NCBI GenBank assembly: GCA_002329495.1
Contig: DCTH01000025.1
Span: forward strand, 3,492-9,061
DNA: 5,570 nucleotides
From: Syntrophothermus sp. UBA1445
Lineage (GTDB): Bacteria > Bacillota > Syntrophomonadia > Syntrophomonadales > DTU052
Direction: 5' to 3'
The position numbers were made by a program, and so were the translations under genes. This document shows, in pieces, positions 1 through 5,570 of the stretch (positions are counted from its first letter, which is position 1; the number at the start of each line of letters is the position of its first letter). The notes below the pieces were generated by a model. It had not been told where the DNA came from, did no database searches, and saw only the letters and a program-made list of their open reading frames with translations.

Positions 1-549
1 ATGGACTTCGGGGAGATAGCTTCCCGGGTTATAAATGAAGATTATAAGTTTTTTGAGGAACTCTCAGCAGCAAAAGGCTTTTCCAGTGAACTGGCCTATT
101 TTCTGCTCGACCACGCATTAAGACCATTCTTGAGATGTTATGCCCTGCCATATCAATTGACCGTGGCCCAGGAAGATTTTCACTGGGAGATGTCCATCTG
201 TCCAATCTGCGGGTCACCAGCCAACTTCTCGCGGGTCAGGGCCGAAGACGGACAGAGATTCCTGTTCTGTGAGCATTGTTTCACAGAATGGCGGTCCAAG
301 TATCTGAGTTGTATTTACTGTGGGAATACCGAACCCAATACGATTAAGTACCTGATGGTTGAGGGTGATGATGCCCATCAGCTGTTCGTCTGCGAGAAAT
401 GCAAAGGTTATCTGAAGACCTTTGATGAGCGTAAGGGGCGTATGAAAACTGATCTTTTTATTGCCGGAATTGAAACCGTTTACCTCGACTTAATTGCCGA
501 AGAGGAAGGATATACAAATAAAACCGAAAACGAGCGCAATCTGAATTAA
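1..549 (+). CDS. fdhE: FdhE-family formate dehydrogenase accessory protein (possibly 5'-truncated by the window edge)
   Basis: A zinc-ribbon protein of the FdhE family, cytoplasmic factors needed to make active respiratory formate dehydrogenases; E. coli FdhE binds the catalytic subunits before Tat export. The visible 182 residues carry four CxxC pairs, at Cys67/70 (CPICGS), Cys90/93, Cys104/107 and Cys131/134, arranged as two successive rubredoxin-like knuckle pairs. The CPICGS, FTEWR and CKGYLKTFD stretches and the closing DLIAEEEGY segment are typical of the family. E. coli FdhE is about 300 residues with a longer region before the first cysteines, whereas only 66 residues precede them here. 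The reading frame is open from base 1, so the ATG at 1 may be an internal methionine of a longer gene, and no upstream ribosome binding site can be inspected. tatA follows 13 bases after the stop, which fits a role with Tat-exported enzymes. The family call is firm; the start is not. Confidence 0.87.
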   Translation: MDFGEIASRVINEDYKFFEELSAAKGFSSELAYFLLDHALRPFLRCYALPYQLTVAQEDFHWEMSICPICGSPANFSRVRAEDGQRFLFCEHCFTEWRSKYLSCIYCGNTEPNTIKYLMVEGDDAHQLFVCEKCKGYLKTFDERKGRMKTDLFIAGIETVYLDLIAEEEGYTNKTENERNLN

Positions 550-562
550 GAGGGGGATAGGT

Positions 563-748
563 ATGCTTGGATTGATCGGTAGCATCGGACCATGGGAATT
601 GATACTGGTACTGGCCATTCTTCTGATTATAGTAGGTCCTGGAAAGTTGCCCGGGGTCGGTAAGGCGATAGGTAAGTCCATCGGAGAATTTAAGAAAGCC
701 AGGAGCGGCGAATTGGAGCCAACGGACCAGGACAAAAAAGTTGATTAG
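563..748 (+). CDS. tatA: Twin-arginine translocase pore subunit TatA/TatE family
   Basis: A 61-residue TatA-type protein, the subunit that oligomerises in the cytoplasmic membrane to let folded twin-arginine substrates across. The architecture is complete: a short N-terminus, one hydrophobic helix at about residues 9-24 with the polar Glu12 near its start, a GPGKLP hinge at 25-30, an amphipathic helix at about 31-46 ending FKKA, and a short charged tail. The residue before the hinge Gly-Pro is Val24, where Phe is usual. The start is supported by an AAGAGGGGG stretch at 548-556, which spans the end of the preceding gene's stop region, with 6 bases to the ATG. It is probably co-transcribed with the FdhE-like gene, and an intrinsic terminator lies 22 bases after the stop. 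No tatC is in the window, so the partner must be encoded elsewhere. TatA and TatE cannot be told apart by sequence here; TatB is unlikely given the short tail. Confidence 0.93.
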   Translation: MLGLIGSIGPWELILVLAILLIIVGPGKLPGVGKAIGKSIGEFKKARSGELEPTDQDKKVD

Positions 749-766
749 CCGGAATAGCCGGAATAG
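746..766 (+). repeat. Short 9-base tandem repeat across the tatA stop codon
   Basis: The unit TAGCCGGAA occurs at 746-754 and 755-763 and is followed by a partial third copy (TAG, 764-766). The first TAG is the tatA stop codon. The copies are exact. This is probably a replication-slippage duplication with no assigned function. Confidence 0.6.
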
Positions 767-770
767 TTTG

Positions 771-800
771 AAAGGTCTGTTTTATCAGACCTTTTCTTTT
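771..800 (+). terminator. Rho-independent terminator after tatA
   Basis: A perfect 9-base-pair stem, AAAGGTCTG (771-779) with CAGACCTTT (786-794), encloses a 6-base loop TTTTAT and is followed by TCTTTT (795-800), so a U-rich tract continues directly from the stem. It sits 22 bases past the tatA stop and 34 bases before the precorrin-2 dehydrogenase gene. It therefore marks the end of the fdhE-tatA transcript. The opposite strand lacks a comparable T tract after the stem, so it is best read as acting on the plus strand only. Confidence 0.88.
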
Positions 801-822
801 AAGATGATTATTAAGCCATAGC

Positions 823-829
823 GGAGGGG
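823..829 (+). promoter_or_regulatory. Ribosome binding site deciding the precorrin-2 dehydrogenase start
   Basis: GGAGGGG lies 5 bases before the ATG at 835. The next in-frame ATG (844, codon 4) would be 14 bases away, so the site favours 835. Confidence 0.8.
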
Positions 830-834
830 ATTCC

Positions 835-1476
835 ATGGCCGGAATGTTCCCAATTACTGTCTGCGTGGAGGGTTTAAGCTGTCTGGTGGTTGGAGGAGGT
901 AAGGTTGCCTTACGTAAAGTGAATAACCTTCTCCAATGCGGGGCGGTTATCGATGTGGTCAGTCCGTCATTCTGCGATGAACTTGTAGTTATGGGAAAAG
1001 AGGGCCTGGTTACGTTAATCTCCCGCCGTTTCGAGGATCACGATATTAATGGCCGTATGCTGGTTTTTGCTGCTACCAACGATGAAGCCACTAACCAGCG
1101 GGTTTACCAGCTCTGTCAGAAGAATAATATACTGGTCAACACCGTGGACGATCCCGAAAAGTGCAATTTCCTGGTACCTGCGACCATGCGTCGGGGTGCA
1201 TTAACGGTAGCTGTAAATACCCAAGGCAGGAGTCCACTGCTGGCCCGTCGGATCCGCGAAGAAATGGAAGACCGCTATGGATCCGAATATGCCGACTACC
1301 TGGAACTGCTTGGGGAGGCCCGGGTGGTGGTGAAGAATACCATAGACCAGGAAAGCACCAGGAGGCTGCTATTTGAAAAGATTCTGGATCTTCCAGTGTT
1401 AGCGTTGTTGCAGCAAGGGAAAAAGGAAGAGGCAAAGGGGCGAATACTGCAATGTATATACTCCTGGCCGGATTGA
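835..1476 (+). CDS. sirC: Precorrin-2 dehydrogenase / sirohydrochlorin ferrochelatase (CysG N-terminal, Met8/SirC type)
   Basis: A cytoplasmic NAD-dependent enzyme that oxidises precorrin-2 to sirohydrochlorin; Met8-type members also insert iron to give siroheme. The 213 residues match the stand-alone form without the methyltransferase half of E. coli CysG. The N-terminal Rossmann fold shows GGGKVALRK at residues 20-28, then FAATND and a NTVDDPEKCNF segment at 102-112. Asp105 aligns, by its place in that segment, with the catalytic aspartate of CysG/Met8. A GRSPLLARRIREEME helix and a helical C-terminal dimer region follow. The start at 835 is preceded by GGAGGGG at good spacing. It is the first gene after a terminator, so probably the first gene of the tetrapyrrole operon, and its last 25 bases overlap hemA. 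The methyltransferase that supplies its substrate is encoded three genes downstream. Whether it also chelates iron cannot be read from the sequence; the symbol follows the stand-alone Bacillus enzyme. Confidence 0.9.
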   Translation: MAGMFPITVCVEGLSCLVVGGGKVALRKVNNLLQCGAVIDVVSPSFCDELVVMGKEGLVTLISRRFEDHDINGRMLVFAATNDEATNQRVYQLCQKNNILVNTVDDPEKCNFLVPATMRRGALTVAVNTQGRSPLLARRIREEMEDRYGSEYADYLELLGEARVVVKNTIDQESTRRLLFEKILDLPVLALLQQGKKEEAKGRILQCIYSWPD

Positions 1477-2762
1477 GCCATAAAACGGCGCCGGTTCAGC
1501 TGCGGGAGAGAATGGCGTTAAGCGGAAAGGCCTTGGAACGCTTTTATCAGGATATAAGTGAAGAGACGGCCCTGGAAGGGACAGTGGTGCTCTCAACCTG
1601 TAACCGGACCGAGGTTTATGCCACGGCCCGGGACCTGGAACTGGGGGAAAGAGCCTTACGAGGATTCATTGCCAAACGATTGGAGATGAATGATGAATCA
1701 CTGGAACCGGTGCTTTACGTGCCTAATTGTTATCAGGCCATCGAACACCTCTTCAGAGTGGCCTCCGGGCTTGATTCCATGGTCCTGGGGGAATCACAGA
1801 TTCTGGGTCAGGTTCGTGATGCCTATGACGAGGCCCGGGAGCTGGGTTTTTCAAACGGAGTCTTGAATACCTTGTTTCAGAAGGCGATAACCGTGGGTAA
1901 AAGGGTGCGCACGGAGACTGGCCTGGACCGTAACGCGGTTTCCATAAGCTATGCTGCGGTAGAGAAGGCCAAGCAGGTGTTCGGTGACCTTAAGGGGCGT
2001 ACGGTGCTGGTAATCGGTGCCGGCAAGATGAGTGAACTGGCCCTTAGCTACCTGATGGCCAATGGGGTATCTACGGTAGTGGTTTCCAATCGTTCCTATC
2101 ACCGGGCGGTGGAACTGGCCGATAAGGTGGGAGGCCGGGCGATCAGGCTTGACCGGTTATACGAAGGAATGCACAAGGCTGATATCGTTATCAGCTGCAC
2201 CGCGGCCGCTCACTATGTGCTTCATCGTGACGCGGTTGAGCCCTGCCTGCGGGACCGTCAAACAGAACTGCTTTTAATTGATATTGCGGTTCCACGGGAT
2301 ATCGAACCGGCGATTGGTGAGTTACCCGGGGTTTACCTGTATGATATCGATGATCTCCAGAATGTGGTGGAGTCCAATCTCATGGGAAGGCAGAAGGCTG
2401 CCCGTCAGGCGGAAGCGATTATTTCCGAGGAGATTGAGGAATTTAATGACTGGCTGGCTACACTATCAGTAGTTCCGGTGGTCAAAGCTCTGAAAGCCAA
2501 GGGTGAGGAAATTCGGCAGGCGGAGGTTCGCCGCGCTCTCAACCGTTTGGGGAATGTTACCCCCCGGGAGGAGAAGATAATAAACTCCCTGGCCTCGTCA
2601 ATTGTAAATCAGTTGCTGCATTTCCCGGTGGTTAACCTCAAGGAGAAGGCTGCCAGCAACCAGGGCCACCTTTATGCCGAGGTGACAAAACACCTGTTTC
2701 AATTAGAAATTGAACCAGAGGAGCATGTAGATGCGAAAAATCAGAATCGGGTCCAGGGGTAG
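1452..2762 (+). CDS. hemA: Glutamyl-tRNA reductase
   Basis: Catalyses the NADPH-dependent reduction of glutamyl-tRNA(Glu) to glutamate-1-semialdehyde, the first committed step of C5-pathway tetrapyrrole synthesis. At 436 residues it is full length. The catalytic domain shows GLSHKTAPV near the N-terminus, the nucleophile Cys50 in LSTCNRTEVYA, His99, and SGLDSMVLGESQILGQV at residues 105-121. The NADPH domain carries GAGKM at 189-193, and the remainder (about 310-436) is the helical dimerisation region. The start codon lies 25 bases inside the preceding gene, with AAGGGG at 1435-1440 about 11 bases upstream, slightly long for a ribosome binding site; translation is probably coupled to that gene. 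The C-terminal 32 bases overlap hemC. GluRS and tRNA(Glu) supply its substrate, and GlutR is commonly the regulated step in this pathway, but no regulatory element is visible here. The partner aminomutase HemL is not in the window. Confidence 0.98.
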   Translation: MYILLAGLSHKTAPVQLRERMALSGKALERFYQDISEETALEGTVVLSTCNRTEVYATARDLELGERALRGFIAKRLEMNDESLEPVLYVPNCYQAIEHLFRVASGLDSMVLGESQILGQVRDAYDEARELGFSNGVLNTLFQKAITVGKRVRTETGLDRNAVSISYAAVEKAKQVFGDLKGRTVLVIGAGKMSELALSYLMANGVSTVVVSNRSYHRAVELADKVGGRAIRLDRLYEGMHKADIVISCTAAAHYVLHRDAVEPCLRDRQTELLLIDIAVPRDIEPAIGELPGVYLYDIDDLQNVVESNLMGRQKAARQAEAIISEEIEEFNDWLATLSVVPVVKALKAKGEEIRQAEVRRALNRLGNVTPREEKIINSLASSIVNQLLHFPVVNLKEKAASNQGHLYAEVTKHLFQLEIEPEEHVDAKNQNRVQG

Positions 2763-3660
2763 CCGACTGGCACTCTGGCAGACCGATATGGTTATCCAAA
2801 AAATGCTGGAACTGGACCAGGGCTTTGATATTGAGAAGGTTCTGATCAAAACCAAGGGAGACAAACTCCTGGATGTGGCTCTCTCCAGGATTGGCGATAA
2901 AGGTCTTTTTACCAAGGAGATTGAGAAGGAGATTCTCTCAGGGAGCATTGATATGGCGGTCCACAGCTTAAAAGACATGCCAACCAGAGTAACGGCTGGC
3001 TTGACCATAGGGGCGGTGCTGCCGCGGGAGAACCCGAAGGATGTGCTGTTGGCCCGGGATGGCAAAGGTTTGGCCGAACTGCCGGAGGGGGCCTCGGTTG
3101 GTACGTCCAGTCTGCGGCGTCGGGCCCAACTGCTCAGGGTACGGCCTGATCTCAACATCGTGGAACTGCGCGGCAATATCGATACCCGGATCAGGCGTTT
3201 ACTGGACCTGGAGATGGATGCTATCGTGGTAGCAGCAGCCGGGGTTATACGTCTCGGTTATGAGGATCTGATTACTGAGGAACTGGAGATCCTGCCCGCA
3301 GTTGGACAGGGAGCGATTATGATAGAGACCAGGGATGATGATCTGGAACTTCTGCAGATAGTGAAGCGTCTGGACGACCCGGTGACCCGGGCGGAGATAA
3401 CAGCGGAACGTACTTTCCTGGCAGTTCTGGAGGGTGGGTGTCAGATTCCGGTAGGCTGTCTGGGCCGAGTACGAGGTGCTTCCCTGGAACTGGAGGGACT
3501 GGTATCCGATCTTAGTGGTAACAAGGTATTCCGGGACAGGTTGATCGGTCCTATGGATCAGGCGGGGGAGATTGGAGTGAGGTTGGCCCTCACGCTTATC
3601 GGCCAGGGAGCCAGCGAAGTATTGGATGAGATCAGAAGCCAGGGGATGAATTATGAATAG
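2731..3660 (+). CDS. hemC: Porphobilinogen deaminase (hydroxymethylbilane synthase)
   Basis: Polymerises four porphobilinogens into the linear tetrapyrrole hydroxymethylbilane, in the cytoplasm, using a covalently bound dipyrromethane cofactor. The 309 residues are the usual length. Visible landmarks are the N-terminal IGSRGSRLALWQ, the catalytic Asp82 in HSLKDMP (Asp84 in E. coli), the substrate-binding GTSSLRRRAQL at 124-134, and LRGNIDTR. Cys237 in EGGCQIPVG is the cofactor attachment site; a second Cys lies at 243. The start is set by AGAGGAG at 2717-2723, 7 bases before the ATG, and it lies 32 bases inside hemA, an unusually long overlap. The stop overlaps the start of the cobA-hemD fusion by 8 bases. 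Its product is used directly by the HemD half of that next protein. The porphobilinogen supplier HemB is not in the window. Confidence 0.98.
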   Translation: MRKIRIGSRGSRLALWQTDMVIQKMLELDQGFDIEKVLIKTKGDKLLDVALSRIGDKGLFTKEIEKEILSGSIDMAVHSLKDMPTRVTAGLTIGAVLPRENPKDVLLARDGKGLAELPEGASVGTSSLRRRAQLLRVRPDLNIVELRGNIDTRIRRLLDLEMDAIVVAAAGVIRLGYEDLITEELEILPAVGQGAIMIETRDDDLELLQIVKRLDDPVTRAEITAERTFLAVLEGGCQIPVGCLGRVRGASLELEGLVSDLSGNKVFRDRLIGPMDQAGEIGVRLALTLIGQGASEVLDEIRSQGMNYE

Positions 3661-5182
3661 CATCGGCAAGGTTTATCTGGTGGGAGCCGGTCCGGGTGAT
3701 CCGGGGCTCTTGACCATTAAAGCATGGGAGCTTATAAAAAGAGCGGAGGTCATTGTCTATGACCGCCTGGTGGGCGACAAGATCGTAAGTCAACGGCCAC
3801 ATTCGGCCGAGATAATATATGTGGGTAAAGAATCCAGTCGTCATGCGCTTCCTCAGGAGGAGATCAACCGGCTGCTGGTTGCCAAAGCCCGGGAAGGCAA
3901 AATGGTGGTCAGGTTGAAGGGAGGAGACCCTTTTTTGTTTGGGAGAGGCGGAGAAGAGGCCGAATACCTGAAACGAAAGGGGGTCGAATTTGAGATAGTC
4001 CCCGGGGTGACGTCCGCGATAGCGGCCCCTGCTTATGCAGGCATACCGGTGACTCACCGTGATTTCACCTCCACGCTGACCATTATCACCGGGCGCGAGC
4101 GGCCGGATAAGCAGGAAAGCTCGGTGCCCTGGGAACAGGTGGCAGCCGGTACCGGGACCCTGGTTTTCCTGATGGGAGTCGAGAACCTGCCCTTTATTAC
4201 CCAGAAACTGCTTCAGGGCGGACGCTCACCGGAGACGCCGGTGGCCCTGGTGCGTTGGGGAACGTTGCCTTCTCAGGAGGTCCTGGAAGGGACGCTCTTG
4301 AACATCGTGTCCAAGGTCAGGGCCGTCGCATTTCAGCCGCCGGCCGTTATTGTGGTGGGAGAAGTTGTCAGGCTGCGGGATGAGCTGCGCTGGTTTGATA
4401 ACCTGCCGCTGTTTGGCAAAACCATAGTTGTGACCCGGGCCCGCCAGCAGGCGAGCCAGATGGTAACTGCGCTGGAGGCTCTGGGAGCTAGGGTCATTGA
4501 GTTTCCGACGATATCCATTGCTCCGCTCAGCATTCCCAATCTGAGGGAAGTGATCGGAAAGATCGCGGAATACTCCTGGCTGACCTTTACCAGTGTTAAT
4601 GGAATTAAGATCTTTCTCTCCCAGCTATACGAACTGGGATTTGATATACGCGACCTCAAAGGTCCCCGGATCTGCGCTATCGGGCCGGCCACAGCGGCCG
4701 AGGCTGAGGCGCGGGGTTTACGGGTAGCAGCGGTTCCGCCCGAGTACCGGGCAGAAGCGGTGGCCGAGATACTGCTCAAGGAGGCTGGCCCCGGAGACCG
4801 GGTATTGCTCCCCCGGGCGCGGGGGGCCCGGGAGATCCTGCCCGAGCTCCTGAGATGTCAGGGGATCCAGGTGGATGAACTGGAGGTATATGAGTCGGTA
4901 CCGGAAGCAGAAATCAACGATTCTGACCGGCAGTTGCTGGAGAGGGGTTTGGTTGATATCATAACCTTTACCAGCAGTTCCACCGTCAAAAACCTGGTGA
5001 CCATGCTGGGCAGTGATCTGGTCGCAAAATTGCGTGATAAAGTGCAGGTGGCGTGTATCGGGCCGATTACCGCCCAAACCGCTCAGGAAGCCGGTTTCAG
5101 AGTGGATATAATGGCCGAGCAATTCACGATTGATGGACTGGTTCAGGCAGTGCTTCAGGCCTGTACGGGTGAAAGATCATAA
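3653..5182 (+). CDS. cobA-hemD: Bifunctional uroporphyrinogen-III C-methyltransferase / uroporphyrinogen-III synthase (CobA-HemD fusion)
   Basis: A 509-residue fusion of two successive enzymes. Residues about 1-245 are the SAM-dependent methyltransferase that converts uroporphyrinogen III to precorrin-2: GAGPGDPGLLT at 11-21, RLKGGDPFLFGRGGEE at 87-102, PGVTS at 117-121 followed by AYAGIPVTHRD, then LMGVENL, RWGTLPSQ and VVGEVV. Residues about 254-509 are uroporphyrinogen-III synthase, which cyclises hydroxymethylbilane with inversion of ring D: KTIVVTRA from 256, then FTSVNGIK, IGPATA, LLPRARGARE, FTSSSTVKN and IGPITAQTA. The HemD domain looks complete by length and its order of motifs. AGGGG at 3641-3645 lies 7 bases before the ATG, which overlaps the hemC stop by 8 bases. 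Such fusions are known in Clostridia. Joining the two steps would favour the siroheme/cobalamin branch over uroporphyrinogen decarboxylation; that is inference. Confidence 0.97.
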   Translation: MNSIGKVYLVGAGPGDPGLLTIKAWELIKRAEVIVYDRLVGDKIVSQRPHSAEIIYVGKESSRHALPQEEINRLLVAKAREGKMVVRLKGGDPFLFGRGGEEAEYLKRKGVEFEIVPGVTSAIAAPAYAGIPVTHRDFTSTLTIITGRERPDKQESSVPWEQVAAGTGTLVFLMGVENLPFITQKLLQGGRSPETPVALVRWGTLPSQEVLEGTLLNIVSKVRAVAFQPPAVIVVGEVVRLRDELRWFDNLPLFGKTIVVTRARQQASQMVTALEALGARVIEFPTISIAPLSIPNLREVIGKIAEYSWLTFTSVNGIKIFLSQLYELGFDIRDLKGPRICAIGPATAAEAEARGLRVAAVPPEYRAEAVAEILLKEAGPGDRVLLPRARGAREILPELLRCQGIQVDELEVYESVPEAEINDSDRQLLERGLVDIITFTSSSTVKNLVTMLGSDLVAKLRDKVQVACIGPITAQTAQEAGFRVDIMAEQFTIDGLVQAVLQACTGERS

Positions 5183-5223
5183 CCTACATACCCGGTACCA
5201 TACAAGTTAGGGGGAGAAGAATT
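5183..5223 (+). other. Short gap between cobA-hemD and the radical SAM gene
   Basis: These 41 bases hold a GGTACC palindrome and, at the right end, the ribosome binding site of the next gene. I see no terminator stem with a T tract, so read-through from the tetrapyrrole cluster is likely. Confidence 0.55.
5210..5216 (+). promoter_or_regulatory. Strong ribosome binding site deciding a TTG start
   Basis: GGGGGAG, followed by AAG, lies 7 bases before the TTG at 5224. The first in-frame ATG is codon 84, beyond the iron-sulfur cysteines, so this site settles the start. Confidence 0.82.
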
Positions 5224-5570
5224 TTGATTGGATGCACCAAACTATTATGTGGAACCGCCACGGTTTCCGAAGTAATAAAGCACCAGGCGGGAACCCGTGT
5301 GCCCGCTTCACTCCTGCAATTCAGTGAGATTAACCGTCCCCTGGTGGTCTGGAATACAACCAACCGGTGCAATCTGCGCTGCCAGCATTGTTATATCGAG
5401 GCCCGCGACGAATTCTATCGCGATGAGCTTACTACCGCTGAGGCCGAGAGTTTTATTGAAGACCTGGCCGAGATGGGGGTTCCGGTACTGTTATTCTCCG
5501 GGGGCGAGCCGCTTCTGCGACACGACATCATAAAACTGGGCAAAATGGCGAGCCAGAAAGGCCTGCGGCC
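5224..5570 (+). CDS. ahbC: Radical SAM protein of the AhbC/NirJ family, TTG start, 3' end outside the window
   Basis: A partial gene of 115 complete codons, open to the right edge. Starting from TTG it begins MIGCTKLLCGTATVSEVIK, followed by LLQFSE and VVWNTTNRCNLRCQHCY. The radical SAM cluster motif CxxxCxxC is Cys49, Cys53 and Cys56, and FSGGEPLLR (GGEP at 93-96) binds SAM. Family members with this N-terminal lead-in and cysteine spacing include AhbC (12,18-didecarboxysiroheme deacetylase) and NirJ, which remove the acetate side chains of siroheme derivatives on the way to heme or heme d1. The placement 41 bases after the siroheme-making genes supports this. AhbD, the later coproheme decarboxylase, is a sister family and is not fully excluded from the N-terminal third alone. 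The radical SAM call is nearly certain; the AhbC subfamily is moderately likely and rests on recall of family style, since the C-terminal cluster cysteines are outside the window. Confidence 0.75.
   Translation, partial: MIGCTKLLCGTATVSEVIKHQAGTRVPASLLQFSEINRPLVVWNTTNRCNLRCQHCYIEARDEFYRDELTTAEAESFIEDLAEMGVPVLLFSGGEPLLRHDIIKLGKMASQKGLR

Noticed and set aside
768..814. Promoter with TTGAAA at 768-773 as -35 box
   Set aside because: At normal spacing the -10 position falls on CTTTTC within the terminator. TAAGAT (800) and TATTAA (809) are not at a usable distance from it.
844..846. Alternative ATG at codon 4 of the precorrin-2 dehydrogenase gene
   Set aside because: The GGAGGGG site would then be 14 bases away, while it is 5 bases from the ATG at 835.
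2703..3669. Two open frames of about 156 codons on the minus strand opposite hemC (2703-3176 and 3199-3669)
   Set aside because: They lie fully opposite a well-supported hemC with conserved catalytic motifs. The predicted proteins are low-complexity or lack any recognisable domain, as expected of antisense shadows.
3632..5122. Minus-strand open frames opposite cobA-hemD (3632-4057, 4333-4779, 4718-5122)
   Set aside because: The plus strand encodes a continuous two-domain enzyme with motifs throughout. The minus-strand products show no family features.
5297..5533. Plus-strand open frame of 78 codons starting with ATG at 5297, apparently rich in Cys and Pro
   Set aside because: It overlaps the radical SAM gene in another frame, has no domain, and loses to the frame carrying CxxxCxxC and GGEP.
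1..5570. Undescribed defence, mobile or toxin-type system
   Set aside because: All space is filled by recognisable metabolic and export genes. I see no inverted repeats flanking a gene, no direct-repeat array, and no gap longer than 86 bases.

Overview
The window is a dense, all-plus-strand stretch of a bacterial chromosome with roughly balanced base composition, strong purine-rich ribosome binding sites and gene overlaps. The gene content (FdhE-like zinc protein, TatA, a stand-alone precorrin-2 dehydrogenase, HemA, HemC, a CobA-HemD fusion, and an AhbC/NirJ-type radical SAM protein) suggests an anaerobic, Gram-positive-type organism of the Clostridia (Desulfotomaculum/Desulfitobacterium/Pelotomaculum-like). 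This is inferred from gene order and protein style, not from a search.

Layout. Positions 1-549 hold an FdhE-family formate dehydrogenase accessory protein, possibly cut at its 5' end by the window edge. A small tatA follows 13 bases later (563-748). A clear intrinsic terminator (771-800) closes this pair. A tetrapyrrole gene cluster then begins: precorrin-2 dehydrogenase (835-1476), hemA (1452-2762), hemC (2731-3660) and a cobA-hemD fusion (3653-5182), each overlapping the next by 25, 32 and 8 bases. After a 41-base gap, a radical SAM gene starts at a TTG codon (5224) behind a strong ribosome binding site and runs off the right edge.

How the genes work together. HemA reduces glutamyl-tRNA on the way to 5-aminolevulinate. 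HemC joins four porphobilinogens into hydroxymethylbilane. The HemD half of the fusion closes the ring to uroporphyrinogen III, and the CobA half methylates it to precorrin-2. The first gene of the cluster oxidises precorrin-2 to sirohydrochlorin, the precursor of siroheme. The radical SAM gene suggests that siroheme is carried on to heme by the siroheme-dependent (Ahb) route used by sulfate reducers and archaea. HemL and HemB, also needed for this pathway, are not in the window. FdhE and TatA form a separate functional pair: FdhE matures formate dehydrogenases, many of which are exported by the Tat system.

I see no mobile element, CRISPR array, RNA gene or clearly undescribed system. The points most worth checking are the TTG-started radical SAM gene, the inferred Ahb route, and the fdhE-tatA pairing.
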